The notes under the pieces were generated by a model, which searched no databases, had not been told where the DNA came from, and worked only from the letters and a program-made list of their open reading frames with translations. This document shows positions 19,140-27,828 of a stretch of DNA of 49,445 nt, in pieces; position 1 is the stretch's first letter, and every line of letters begins with the position of its first letter. The DNA is from Bifidobacteriaceae bacterium (GTDB lineage Bacteria > Actinomycetota > Actinomycetes > Actinomycetales > Bifidobacteriaceae). The stretch covers positions 1 to 49,445 of the forward strand of contig JALCOX010000003.1 in assembly GCA_022649925.1 (NCBI GenBank), written 5' to 3'. The translations under genes and the position numbers were made by a program.

Positions 19140-19200
19140 CTCCACAAATTTACGCAAATTTATGGAGAATACCTCCACAAATTTATGTAAATTTATGGAG
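19140..19200. repeat. Two tandem 28-bp AT-rich palindromes (possible operator)
   Basis: Copy A spans 19140-19167 and copy B 19173-19200, a 33-base period with a 5-base spacer. Each has the form CTCCACAAATTT-nnnn-AAATTTATGGAG, an inverted repeat with one mismatch per half. The copies differ only at two central bases. They occupy the region directly upstream of the AAA/DUF4143 gene and contain two in-frame ATGs. Dyad symmetry and helical spacing of about three turns suggest a binding site for a dimeric protein. Confidence 0.7.
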
Positions 19201-19207
19201 TTGAAGC

Positions 19208-19225
19208 ATGAATCAGTTACTATGA
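19208..19225 (+). other. Possible five-codon upstream ORF coupled to the ATPase gene
   Basis: ATG AAT CAG TTA CTA TGA. The ATG lies 7 bases after a GGAG that forms the end of palindrome B, and the TGA overlaps the ATG at 19222 (ATGA). The ATPase start itself has no evident ribosome-binding site, so translation by reinitiation is plausible. This rests on sequence inspection only. Confidence 0.3.
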
Positions 19226-20418
19226 ACACTATGACAGAGCGCATTCCACGAAAGCTTGATAATCTCCTCTCCCGGCACCGAGACGGTCGGGTACTTGTCA
19301 TTTACGGGCCTCGTAGAGTCGGGAAAACAAATCTCGTTGTGCACTCACTGGGGCTGAATGGTCAATCCGAGCCGGTGCAGCTGTCTGGCAAGAAAATTTT
19401 GCAAGCTACTGGAGATGACATCGACATCGTTCACATCGTCTCCAGCAGGAGTCTCTTGCAACTGAAGAAGTGGGTTCAGGGCTATCAAGTGCTTTTCCTC
19501 GATGAGGCACAAAAGATCCCCTATGTGGGAGAGGGACTCAAGCTGCTGATCGACGCTTTCCCGCAGCTGATCATCATCGCCACTGGTTCGGCAAGCTTTT
19601 CCCTCGCCGGACAACTTGGCGAGCCGCTCACAGGACGTCAAACTCCTTTAGCCATGTTCCCCGTGTCTGTCGGAGAAATGCTCACCCTGCATAATGCATT
19701 TGAGGTGCAAAAAGATTTTGACGATTATCTTCGCTTCGGCATGTATCCAGAAGTCCGTTGTGCTGAATCAGATGAGGAGAAAGAAGAAATACTCACAGAA
19801 TTGGTATCTTCTTACCTGCTCAAGGACATCCTCGAGTTAGACAGAGTCAAAAGCTCTCGTACTTTGAGGGATCTCCTAACGCTTCTCGCGTTGCAGACAG
19901 GTAGTGAAGTGAGTCTCAATGAACTTGCGACAAATCTCCGAGTGGACGTTAAGACCGTCGCTCGCTACCTTGATCTCTTCGAGAAGAGTTACATTATCTA
20001 TAGTCTGCAAGGTTTCAGTCGCAACCTGCGGAAAGAAGTATCTAAATCTCGAAAGTACTATTTCTATGACACCGGTGTGCGGAATGCCGTTATCAACAAT
20101 TTCAATCCTATGAGATTGCGAGATGATAAAGGTGCTCTCTGGGAAAATTTCGTCGTCATGGAGCGAATCAAGACTCTCACCTACGCCCACAAAACCGGAA
20201 CATTCTATTTCTGGCGCACCTACGACCGCAAGGAAATCGATCTTATCGAAGACCGCGGAGGCATTCTCCACGCCTACGAAATCAAGTATGGTGAGGCTAA
20301 CGCCAGAAAAGCACATGCCCCTGCGGATTTCACGAAAGCGTACCCAGAGGCACAATTCTCCGTAATCTCCCCAGACACACTGATTGACTCTCTACAGAGA
20401 GTTGCGACCGGAGCCTGA
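19222..20418 (+). CDS. AAA-family ATPase with DUF4143 domain
   Basis: A 398-residue protein of the large AAA_14/DUF4143 family, whose physiological role is unknown. Seen here: Walker A GPRRVGKT (29-36), Walker B QVLFLDEAQ (89-97), a sensor-like IIATGSASFSL, then a winged-helix-like region (VDVKTVARYLDLFEKSYII) and a C-terminal stretch EIDLIEDRGGILHAYEIKYG that resembles a PD-(D/E)xK nuclease core. The frame continues upstream to ATGs at 19162 and 19195, but these are inside the palindromic repeats and lack ribosome-binding sites; 19222 or 19231 fits the conserved start better. Codon use is more A/T-rich than in the neighbours, suggesting recent acquisition. It is transcribed against rarA with only one base between the stops. 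Confidence 0.85.
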   Translation: MNTMTERIPRKLDNLLSRHRDGRVLVIYGPRRVGKTNLVVHSLGLNGQSEPVQLSGKKILQATGDDIDIVHIVSSRSLLQLKKWVQGYQVLFLDEAQKIPYVGEGLKLLIDAFPQLIIIATGSASFSLAGQLGEPLTGRQTPLAMFPVSVGEMLTLHNAFEVQKDFDDYLRFGMYPEVRCAESDEEKEEILTELVSSYLLKDILELDRVKSSRTLRDLLTLLALQTGSEVSLNELATNLRVDVKTVARYLDLFEKSYIIYSLQGFSRNLRKEVSKSRKYYFYDTGVRNAVINNFNPMRLRDDKGALWENFVVMERIKTLTYAHKTGTFYFWRTYDRKEIDLIEDRGGILHAYEIKYGEANARKAHAPADFTKAYPEAQFSVISPDTLIDSLQRVATGA

Positions 20419-20419
20419 T

Positions 20420-21832
20420 TTACTTCTTGTCACCGACTTTCCCGTTAGTGGCTTCTCCTCTTTTGCTCTTGCCGTGCAAGATCTTGCGCACCTGCTCGAG
20501 ACGTGGCCCCACCTCGCGTTCATAGCCGCGATCGTTGGGCTCGTAATAAACGTGTCCACGCAGGGGCTCGGGCATGTACTCCTGCTCGGCTACGGCACCG
20601 GGGGCGTCATGGGCGTACTTATATCCCTCGTGATTCCCCCATTGCTTCATGAGCTTGGTCGGTGCGTTGCGCAGGTGCAACGGAACCGAGCCGATGTTGC
20701 CGGCGTCCACGTCGGCGAGTGCACGATCGATGGCCAGATAACTGGCGTTCGACTTGGGAGCCGTCGCGACTGCGACCACGGCTTCGGAGAGGATGATGCG
20801 CGCCTCCGGCATGCCGATCATGGCAACTGCTTGCGCCGCCGCGACGGTGACCTGAAGAATCTGAGGTGCCGCCATTCCCACTTCCTCCGCTGAGGCGATC
20901 ATGATGCGTCGCGCAATGAATCGCGGATCCTCCCCCGCACGAATCATGCGCGCGAGATAGTGCAACGCCGCGTCCACATCCGAGCCGCGCATGGACTTGA
21001 TGAAGGCGGATATGACGTCGTAGTGCTCGTCGCCGTTCTTGTCGTAGCGAACTTGTGCGGCCTCCATGACGCGCGAGACGACCTCCGCTGTGATGATCGG
21101 CTTGCGAGCACCCTTCTTGCGCGGTTGACCGCTGTCGAGAGCGCCTGCGGCGGACTCGAGAACGGTGAGCGCTTTCCTGGCGTCACCGCCGGCAAAACGC
21201 ACGATCTCGTCGATTGCGGGCTCATCGATGCGGATTTCACCGCCGAAGCCCCGCTCATCCGAGATAGCGCGCCGGACGAGCTCTACGATGTCGTCTTCAC
21301 CGAGAGACTCGAGCTTGACGACCACGGAGCGCGACAACAAAGGTGAAATGACCGAAAAGCTGGGGTTTTCAGTGGTGGCTGCGACGAAGGTCACGTCCCG
21401 ATTCTCAACGCTGGGCAACAGAGCATCCTGCTGTGACTTCGAAAAGCGGTGGACCTCGTCGATAAACAGGACGGTCTCTGTGCCTTGTGTGACGAGGCGG
21501 TCGTGGGCGCGACGCAACACCTCGCGCACGTCCTTGACGCCGGACGTCACGGCCGAGAGCTCCTCAAACACGCGCCCCGACTGGGAGGCGACGATGTTGG
21601 CCAACGTCGTTTTACCGACGCCTGGAGGGCCGAACAGAATCACGGAGCTCGGTGCCGTCATCGAGGTCTGGCCGACGGGACGCGCGAGACGCCGCAACGG
21701 CGAACCCTCGACGAGCGCCTTGTGCTGACCGACGACCTCTTCCAAGGTCCGAGGCCTCATGCGAACCGCCAGCGGGCGGGTCAATGTGTCGTCTGGTATT
21801 TGCGCGGTGCTAAAGAGATCGTCGTCACTCAT
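20420..21832 (-). CDS. rarA: Replication-associated recombination protein A (RarA/MgsA-like AAA ATPase)
   Basis: AAA+ ATPase of the clamp-loader type acting at stalled replication forks and on single-stranded DNA gaps. Visible are the N-terminal PLAVRMRPRTLEEVVGQ block, Walker A FGPPGVGKT (67-75), Walker B VLFIDEVHRF (121-130), sensor 1 AATTENPSF, the arginine finger region SPLLSR, and the C-terminal tetramerisation domain with MRGSDVDAALHYLARM and EVGMAAPQ. Its 470 residues match the family. ATG 21832 is used; an ATG three codons earlier is possible. It is the last gene of the hisS-aspS-helicase-rarA minus-strand run. Confidence 0.95.
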   Translation of the reverse strand: MSDDDLFSTAQIPDDTLTRPLAVRMRPRTLEEVVGQHKALVEGSPLRRLARPVGQTSMTAPSSVILFGPPGVGKTTLANIVASQSGRVFEELSAVTSGVKDVREVLRRAHDRLVTQGTETVLFIDEVHRFSKSQQDALLPSVENRDVTFVAATTENPSFSVISPLLSRSVVVKLESLGEDDIVELVRRAISDERGFGGEIRIDEPAIDEIVRFAGGDARKALTVLESAAGALDSGQPRKKGARKPIITAEVVSRVMEAAQVRYDKNGDEHYDVISAFIKSMRGSDVDAALHYLARMIRAGEDPRFIARRIMIASAEEVGMAAPQILQVTVAAAQAVAMIGMPEARIILSEAVVAVATAPKSNASYLAIDRALADVDAGNIGSVPLHLRNAPTKLMKQWGNHEGYKYAHDAPGAVAEQEYMPEPLRGHVYYEPNDRGYEREVGPRLEQVRKILHGKSKRGEATNGKVGDKK

Positions 21833-21897
21833 AAGTCTCATCGTAATCAGAGGCTGATACTAAATTCGAACAAATTTTCGAACGACCGGAACGCGCT

Positions 21898-24513
21898 TCA
21901 CACCAGCTGATCGATGGTATCGACCCGATAGTTCTCCAAAACGACCTCCCCACCCGATTGCGTCGCATCGAGGTCGACGTCCGCATCGAGCGCCCAGTCG
22001 TGGTCTCCTTCCACATCGGAGAGAATCTGACGCACGTGCCAGCGATGCTCGCTCTTTTCCTTCGAGGTGTCGAGCACGAAGTACTTGGAGGACCGCGCGT
22101 CGGCGTCTGTCAGGAATTCGTCGTGATCGTCGTAAAGGTCGTCCAGCTTGTCTTCCCACGCGCGGGCAGGCATGCCGAAGTCGGCATCGAGACGACCGAG
22201 ATCGCCGGATTTCTCCGTCGCGATAAATTCCACGCGCTTGAACATGGCGTTGCGAACCAGCATCTGAAGGCCGCGACGGTCGTCCACGATGCGCCCGGTA
22301 CGGGGCGGCGCAGCCGTGGTGCCCGCGGTACTCGCGTCCGTACCCGAAGCCGGCGATGGCGCTCCGGCCGCCTCCCATTCGTCGACGAGGCTCGAATCCA
22401 CCGTCCGCACAATGAGACGCAACCAGGAGACGATGTCGTCGAGTTGGTCGTCGAAGAACTCATCCGGCACGGTGTGCGACAAGACGCGGTAAACGTCGGA
22501 GAGGTAGCGCAAGACTGTTCCCTCGGAGCGGGCGATGGAATAGCGGGAGATGTACTCGGTGAAGTCCGAGGCCGTCTCCACCATGTCACGCAAGACCGAT
22601 TTGGGGTGCAGGTAGTAGTCGTTCGCCCAGGGCACGTCGGCGCGATACTTGGTGAACGCCTCGTCAAGGAGTTCTTTCAGGGGCTGTGGGTAGGTGACCT
22701 CCGCGAGTTTTTCCATGCGCTCGTCGTAGTCGAGCCCATCGGCCTTCATCTGACTCATGGCCGTGTCACGCGCCTGTCTCTGCTGCGCCCGGAGCACCGG
22801 CATCGGGTCCTCAAGCGTCGCCTCCACCATGGAGATCAAGTCCATGTCGAAGGAGTCGGAGTCTGGATCGAGCAGCTCCAGTGCGGCCAGCAGGAACGGC
22901 GACAACGGCTGATCGAGAGCAAAATCCTCGGGAACGTCAACGGTGGTGACGTAGTCGTCTCCACCTTCCGGCGCCTCGCCTTCATGTTTTTCGACGACCC
23001 CCGTGCTCATGAGGGTGTCGAAAATCTCGGAAGCCCGAGTGTGCAGGCCTTCCTTCTGCCTGTCCGTCTGCGCCGAATCGTCAATGAGATCGCTGATTCG
23101 TTGCCAGGCGTCCCCACCCTGCTCAACTTCGGAGAGCACCATCGAGTGGGTGATGGTCAAGTGGGGGTTGAGGGTTTCCGGAACCGCCTCGATGAGATGA
23201 TCGAAAGTCTTTTCGGTCCATCCCACGAATCCCTCCGGCGGCTTCTTGCGCCGAATTTTCTTGAGTTTCTTTGGATCCCCGCCAGCCTTCGCGACTGCCC
23301 GGGCATTCTCGATGTCGTATTCCGTGGCCTCGGCGACGACCAAACCCTCGGAGTCAAACCCCGATCGCCCCGCTCGCCCTGCGATCTGATGGAATTCTCG
23401 GGCCCGCAGCCGACGCTGCTTGGTGCCATCAAACTTCGTCAGTGCGGTGAGGACAACCGTGTGAATCGGCACGTTGATGCCGACGCCGAGCGTATCCGTC
23501 CCGCAGATGACGGGGAGCAGACCTTGCTGTGCCAGCTGTTCCACCAGCCTGCGATATCTCGGCAACATGCCCGCGTGATGGACTCCTACCCCTGTCAGGA
23601 GGAGGCGATGCAGGGTCTTACCGAACGATGTTGTGAAAGCGACACCGTCGAGTGATTCCTTGATCTGCTGTCTCTGCTCCTTGGTGGCGACCCCGAAGCT
23701 GGACAGATCCTGTGCCGTGGTGAGCGCCGCCTCCTGAGCAAAGTGAACGATGTAGATTGGCGTTTTCCCGCCGCTGAGCAGCTTTTCAACGCTGGCTTCG
23801 AGCGGGGTATCCACGAACTCATAGCTCAGCGGCACCGGGCGTTCGGCATCGTCGACGACGCTGACGCTGCCACCGGTGCGATCCTCGAGCAGTTTCTCAA
23901 TCTGAGTCGTGTCCCCCAGTGTGGCCGACATCAACAGAAACTGGGTGTGTGGCAGCGTCAAGAGGGGGACTTGCCACGCCCAGCCGCGCTGTGAATCCCC
24001 GAAATAGTGAAACTCATCCATGGCCACGCAGCCGACATCGGTGGTCTCTCCCTCGCGCAGTGCCTGATTCGCGAGAATCTCCGCCGTGCAGCAGATGATG
24101 GGTGCCTCCGTGTTGATGTGGGTGTCGCCGGTGATCATGCCGACGTGCTCGCGGCCGAAGATCGCCACGAGATCGAAGAACTTCTCACTCACCAACGCCT
24201 TGATGGGGGCCGTGTAATAGGACCGTCTTCCGGTGCACAGGGCGGCGAAGTGCAGACCGAGCGCCACCAGGGACTTGCCAGATCCGGTCGGAGTGGAGAG
24301 GATCACGTGTTCCCCCGCCACCAGGGAGAGCATCGCCTCCTCCTGATGTGGCCAGGGATTCAGACCACGGGCGTCAACCCAGTCGAAGAAACGATCGTAG
24401 ATGTCGTCCTCGGTGAGGTTGCGCGCCTCTCCGGCAGTGGGAACATAGTCCATCAAAGAAGCCGACGGCTTATCACCGTCGGCTTGATTGGACTCTTCAT
24501 GAGAATCAGTCAC
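21898..24513 (-). CDS. DEAD/DEAH-box helicase with DUF3516 C-terminal region
   Basis: Superfamily 2 helicase of 871 residues, related to the Ski2/HelY RNA helicases. Motif I TPTGSGKS (74-81), motif II DEFH (166-169), motif III SAT (196-198) and motif VI HQIAGRAGRSGFD are all present. The C-terminal half matches the long region found in actinobacterial members and named DUF3516, containing the stretch YYLHPKSVLRDMVE. Likely role is RNA unwinding or turnover, inferred from family only. The open frame reaches 24693 but overlaps aspS and has a different composition; GTG 24513, six bases after the aspS stop, is the best start, with ATG 24453 as alternative. The tight spacing supports cotranscription with aspS. 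Confidence 0.9.
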   Translation of the reverse strand: MTDSHEESNQADGDKPSASLMDYVPTAGEARNLTEDDIYDRFFDWVDARGLNPWPHQEEAMLSLVAGEHVILSTPTGSGKSLVALGLHFAALCTGRRSYYTAPIKALVSEKFFDLVAIFGREHVGMITGDTHINTEAPIICCTAEILANQALREGETTDVGCVAMDEFHYFGDSQRGWAWQVPLLTLPHTQFLLMSATLGDTTQIEKLLEDRTGGSVSVVDDAERPVPLSYEFVDTPLEASVEKLLSGGKTPIYIVHFAQEAALTTAQDLSSFGVATKEQRQQIKESLDGVAFTTSFGKTLHRLLLTGVGVHHAGMLPRYRRLVEQLAQQGLLPVICGTDTLGVGINVPIHTVVLTALTKFDGTKQRRLRAREFHQIAGRAGRSGFDSEGLVVAEATEYDIENARAVAKAGGDPKKLKKIRRKKPPEGFVGWTEKTFDHLIEAVPETLNPHLTITHSMVLSEVEQGGDAWQRISDLIDDSAQTDRQKEGLHTRASEIFDTLMSTGVVEKHEGEAPEGGDDYVTTVDVPEDFALDQPLSPFLLAALELLDPDSDSFDMDLISMVEATLEDPMPVLRAQQRQARDTAMSQMKADGLDYDERMEKLAEVTYPQPLKELLDEAFTKYRADVPWANDYYLHPKSVLRDMVETASDFTEYISRYSIARSEGTVLRYLSDVYRVLSHTVPDEFFDDQLDDIVSWLRLIVRTVDSSLVDEWEAAGAPSPASGTDASTAGTTAAPPRTGRIVDDRRGLQMLVRNAMFKRVEFIATEKSGDLGRLDADFGMPARAWEDKLDDLYDDHDEFLTDADARSSKYFVLDTSKEKSEHRWHVRQILSDVEGDHDWALDADVDLDATQSGGEVVLENYRVDTIDQLV

Positions 24514-24518
24514 TAGGA

Positions 24519-26321
24519 TTACTCGTCCTCTTCTTCGTCCGGATCGTAATCCACACCGGTCTCGGCACGCTGCGCGTCGGAGATCGGAGCGGGGGCACCC
24601 GTGAGCGGATCTTGGCCGCCGCCCGACTTCGGGAAGGCAATGACGTCGCGGATGGAATCCACTCCGGCCAGCAGAGCCGCTGCGCGATCCCAACCGAAGG
24701 CGATGCCTGCGTGAGGCGGTGCACCGTATTTGAAGGCCTCGAGGAGGAATCCGAACTTATCCTCGGCCTCTTCCTTGCCGATGCCCAGGACGGTGAGCAC
24801 ACGATCCTGAATGTCGTCGCGATGAATACGGACGGAGCCGCCACCCATTTCGTTGCCGTTGCACACGATGTCGTACGAATCGCTCATCGCGTGCTCGGGA
24901 TCCTTGTCAAAGGTATCGATCCAGTCGGCACTGGGCATGGTGAACGGGTGATGCATGGAGGTCCACTTGGAGTGACCAACTGCAACGTCGTCATCGTCAG
25001 GGTCGTCAGTGCGCTTGAACAGTGGGAAGTCCACCACCCAGGTGAAGGCAAATTCATCGGGATGCAGCAAGCCTTGACGGCGTGCGATCTCAACACGGAC
25101 AGCGCCAAGCAGCAACTGAGTTGACTCCTTGGACCCGGCACCGAAGAACACGGCGTCGCCGTCTTCGGCGTTCACCGCAGCCTTGAGACCGTTGCGCTCC
25201 TCGTCAGAGAGGTTCTTGGCAACCGGACCGCGAAGGTCTCCGTCCTCGCCAAAGACGACGTAGGCCAGCCCCTTCGCACCGCGCTGCTTTGCCCACTCCT
25301 GCCAAGCGTCGAACTGACGGCGCGGAGTTGCTGCGCCACCCTTGAAGAGCACCGCACCCACGTAGGGCGCCTGGAACACGCGGAACGGCGTGCCCTTGAA
25401 GTATTCAGTGAGGTCGACGAGCTGATTGCCGAAACGCAAATCCGGCTTATCGGAGCCGTACTTGTTCATGGCGTCGGTCCAGCTGATACGCGCAATCGGG
25501 GTCTTCACCTCGAAACCGGCGGAGGCCCACACCTCCTTGATGACCTTCTCGGCCATCGCGATGACGTCCTCCTGGCCCACGTAGCTCATCTCCATATCGA
25601 GCTGCGTGAACTCGGGCTGACGATCGGCGCGGAAGTCTTCGTCGCGGTAGCAACGGGCGAGCTGGTAGTAACGCTCAATGCCACCGACCATCAACAGCTG
25701 CTTGAGCAACTGAGGCGACTGCGGGAGCGCATACCAGGAACCGGGAGCCAAACGTGCGGGCACCACGAAGTCGCGGGCACCTTCCGGCGTGGACTTGATG
25801 AGCGTCGGCGTCTCCACCTCGGTGAAGTCCTGCTCGTCGAGCGCTCTGCGCGCAGCCTTGAGCATGTCGGCACGAAGCTTCAGAGTGCGCTGCATGGCCG
25901 GACGACGCAAGTCGAGGTAGCGGTACTTGAGACGCACGTCTTCGCCGGGAAGCTTGGCGTCGGACTCGTTCTCGAGGGCTGTGGAGACCTGGAACGGCAG
26001 AGCCGCGGACTTGGCGAGAATTGTGAGATCCTTGGCCACGACTTCCACCTTGCCGGTGGTCAGGTGCTCATTTTCGTTGCCTTCAGGGCGCTCACGCACG
26101 TCGCCAGTAACCTGGACGACGAATTCGGACCGCAGCGGGCGCGCCACTTCCTCGTCATAGATGACGATCTGAACAAGACCCGTGGAATCACGCAGATCGA
26201 TGAAGGCCACGCCGCCGTGGTCGCGTCGGCGATCCACCCAACCGGAGAGCGTCACGCTCTTGCCGATCAACGACTCCCCGATTTCTTCAACCGAGTGTGT
26301 TCTATAGGCTGTGCTTGTCAT
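24519..26321 (-). CDS. aspS: Aspartyl-tRNA synthetase
   Basis: Class II synthetase charging tRNA-Asp; 600 residues as usual for the bacterial type with a GAD insertion domain. The N-terminal OB-fold anticodon-binding domain has [20 protein letters not shown]. Class II motif 2 is in [19 protein letters not shown] and motif 3 in [15 protein letters not shown] 26321 follows AGAGG at short spacing and precedes [13 protein letters not shown]; the open frame upstream belongs to the end of hisS. The start lies 7 bases after the hisS stop, so the two synthetases are cotranscribed. Whether it is discriminating or also charges tRNA-Asn cannot be settled here because gatCAB and asnS are not in the window. 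Confidence 0.97.
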   Translation of the reverse strand: MTSTAYRTHSVEEIGESLIGKSVTLSGWVDRRRDHGGVAFIDLRDSTGLVQIVIYDEEVARPLRSEFVVQVTGDVRERPEGNENEHLTTGKVEVVAKDLTILAKSAALPFQVSTALENESDAKLPGEDVRLKYRYLDLRRPAMQRTLKLRADMLKAARRALDEQDFTEVETPTLIKSTPEGARDFVVPARLAPGSWYALPQSPQLLKQLLMVGGIERYYQLARCYRDEDFRADRQPEFTQLDMEMSYVGQEDVIAMAEKVIKEVWASAGFEVKTPIARISWTDAMNKYGSDKPDLRFGNQLVDLTEYFKGTPFRVFQAPYVGAVLFKGGAATPRRQFDAWQEWAKQRGAKGLAYVVFGEDGDLRGPVAKNLSDEERNGLKAAVNAEDGDAVFFGAGSKESTQLLLGAVRVEIARRQGLLHPDEFAFTWVVDFPLFKRTDDPDDDDVAVGHSKWTSMHHPFTMPSADWIDTFDKDPEHAMSDSYDIVCNGNEMGGGSVRIHRDDIQDRVLTVLGIGKEEAEDKFGFLLEAFKYGAPPHAGIAFGWDRAAALLAGVDSIRDVIAFPKSGGGQDPLTGAPAPISDAQRAETGVDYDPDEEEDE

Positions 26322-26328
26322 CCGTCCT

Positions 26329-27738
26329 CTATTCCGCATGCACTTCGATGATTGTTTGCTGGGCATACACCGTATCTGGAATCCATGACATGGAGTCTGC
26401 CTCAACCTGTTCGCCGGTGACGATGTTCTTCACCTGATGACTCGACTGCTCCGAGTCCGTTCCCTCGTCCACCGTGGGCGGGAACCAGACGTAAGGAATG
26501 CCAAGCTTGGAAGCGTACTTGATCTGCTTGCCGATCTTGGCCGAGTTGGGCGAGACGTCCGTGTTGATACCACGGGCGCGCAGGGCCTGTGCCACCGCGT
26601 TGGAAGCGTCGCGTGAACCCTCATCCCACACCGCCACCATGACCGCCGCCGGCGACTGACGCGACGCCTGAGCACCCACCGTGTGCAGCAGGTAAGACAA
26701 CAGGCGGGACAGTCCGATAGACAGGCCTACGCCGGGATATTTCTTCTTGCCCTGGCTCGCCAAGTTGTCGTACCGCCCACCCGAGCAGATGGAACCCAAT
26801 TGGGGAGCACCGTCTAGGAAGGTTTCGTATACGGAACCGGTGTAGTAATCGAGGCCGCGCGCAATCTTGAGATCTGCGACGACCGCACCCGGGCGAATCG
26901 ACGCCGCATCGGCCACGATGTGCGAAAGGGTATCGAGACCCTGCTGCGCCAGCTCGTAGGCTTCACCGCTCCTGTCGACTCCGTACTTTTCACACAACTG
27001 AGCGAACGCTACGTCAAGTTCGTGCGCATCCGACGTCGTGATCTGTGCCAAATCGAGGCAGGCGGCCGCCTGTTCCTCGTTCGCGCCGCACTCCGACTTC
27101 AACAGTGTTGCGACCTCGTCGGCACCGATCTTGTCGAGCTTGTCGACCTCGCGCAAGACCCCCTCGACGTCGGTGAGTCCCACCGCGCGGTAAAAGCCTT
27201 CGGACAGCTTGCGATTGTTGACGTGCACCGTCGCCTTGGGAAGCCCATACTCCCCCAAGCGCTCCAGGGCCTCGACCATCACCAGAGGAAGTTCCACCTC
27301 GTAGTGTTCGGCCAGTTCCCCGTTGCCAACGACGTCGATGTCCGCCTGGACGAACTCGCGGAAGCGGCCCTCCTGGGGACGCTCGCCACGCCACACCTTC
27401 TGAATCTGCCACCGCTTGAACGGGAAGACGAGGCTCCCCGAATTCTCGACCACGTACCTGCTCAGCGGCACCGTGAGGTCGAAGTGCAATCCCAGACGGT
27501 TCTCTATGGGTGTGTCGGACTCATGCCCGACCTCCTGGAGTCTGGAGAGAAGATAGATCTCCTTGCTGGTCTCACCCTTCTTGAGCAAGCTTGAGCCCTG
27601 CTCAATGGCACGTGTTTCAATGCCAAGGAAGCCATGGAGCTCGAACACCTGCCTGAGGGTATCGATGATTTTCTGTTCTACTACTCGTTCCTGCGGAAGC
27701 CATTCCGGGAATCCTGATAATGATGCACCTTTCGCCAC
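26329..27738 (-). CDS. hisS: Histidyl-tRNA synthetase
   Basis: Class II synthetase charging tRNA-His, 469 residues. Motif 1 region is near [16 protein letters not shown], motif 2 in [22 protein letters not shown], and the histidine-binding HisA motif [13 protein letters not shown] is intact. The C-terminal anticodon-binding domain contains [13 protein letters not shown]. The start is GTG 27738, giving the family-typical [16 protein letters not shown] -10-like TATTAT is only about ten bases upstream, so the mRNA may be nearly leaderless. It is the first gene of the hisS-aspS-helicase-rarA run. Confidence 0.97.
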   Translation of the reverse strand: MAKGASLSGFPEWLPQERVVEQKIIDTLRQVFELHGFLGIETRAIEQGSSLLKKGETSKEIYLLSRLQEVGHESDTPIENRLGLHFDLTVPLSRYVVENSGSLVFPFKRWQIQKVWRGERPQEGRFREFVQADIDVVGNGELAEHYEVELPLVMVEALERLGEYGLPKATVHVNNRKLSEGFYRAVGLTDVEGVLREVDKLDKIGADEVATLLKSECGANEEQAAACLDLAQITTSDAHELDVAFAQLCEKYGVDRSGEAYELAQQGLDTLSHIVADAASIRPGAVVADLKIARGLDYYTGSVYETFLDGAPQLGSICSGGRYDNLASQGKKKYPGVGLSIGLSRLLSYLLHTVGAQASRQSPAAVMVAVWDEGSRDASNAVAQALRARGINTDVSPNSAKIGKQIKYASKLGIPYVWFPPTVDEGTDSEQSSHQVKNIVTGEQVEADSMSWIPDTVYAQQTIIEVHAE

Positions 27739-27745
27739 GTCTCCC

Positions 27746-27752
27746 TATAATA
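27746..27752. promoter_or_regulatory. Overlapping divergent -10 elements (hisS / DUF349 gene)
   Basis: The palindrome CCCTATAATAGGG (27743-27755) contains TATAAT on the plus strand and TATTAT on the minus strand. It sits in the only gap between the divergent hisS and DUF349 genes. No good -35 hexamer is visible on either side. Confidence 0.45.
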
Positions 27753-27828
27753 GGGAATGTTGCGGAAAAGTGGGGCACGTTGGGTTTCCTCCACCGATCC
27801 GACCGAACGCCAAACCCAAGGAGAAGGC

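Noticed and set aside
21958-23655. A 565-codon plus-strand open frame
   Set aside because: Antisense to the DUF3516 helicase, arising from high GC at third positions; composition is histidine/arginine/valine-rich with no family similarity.
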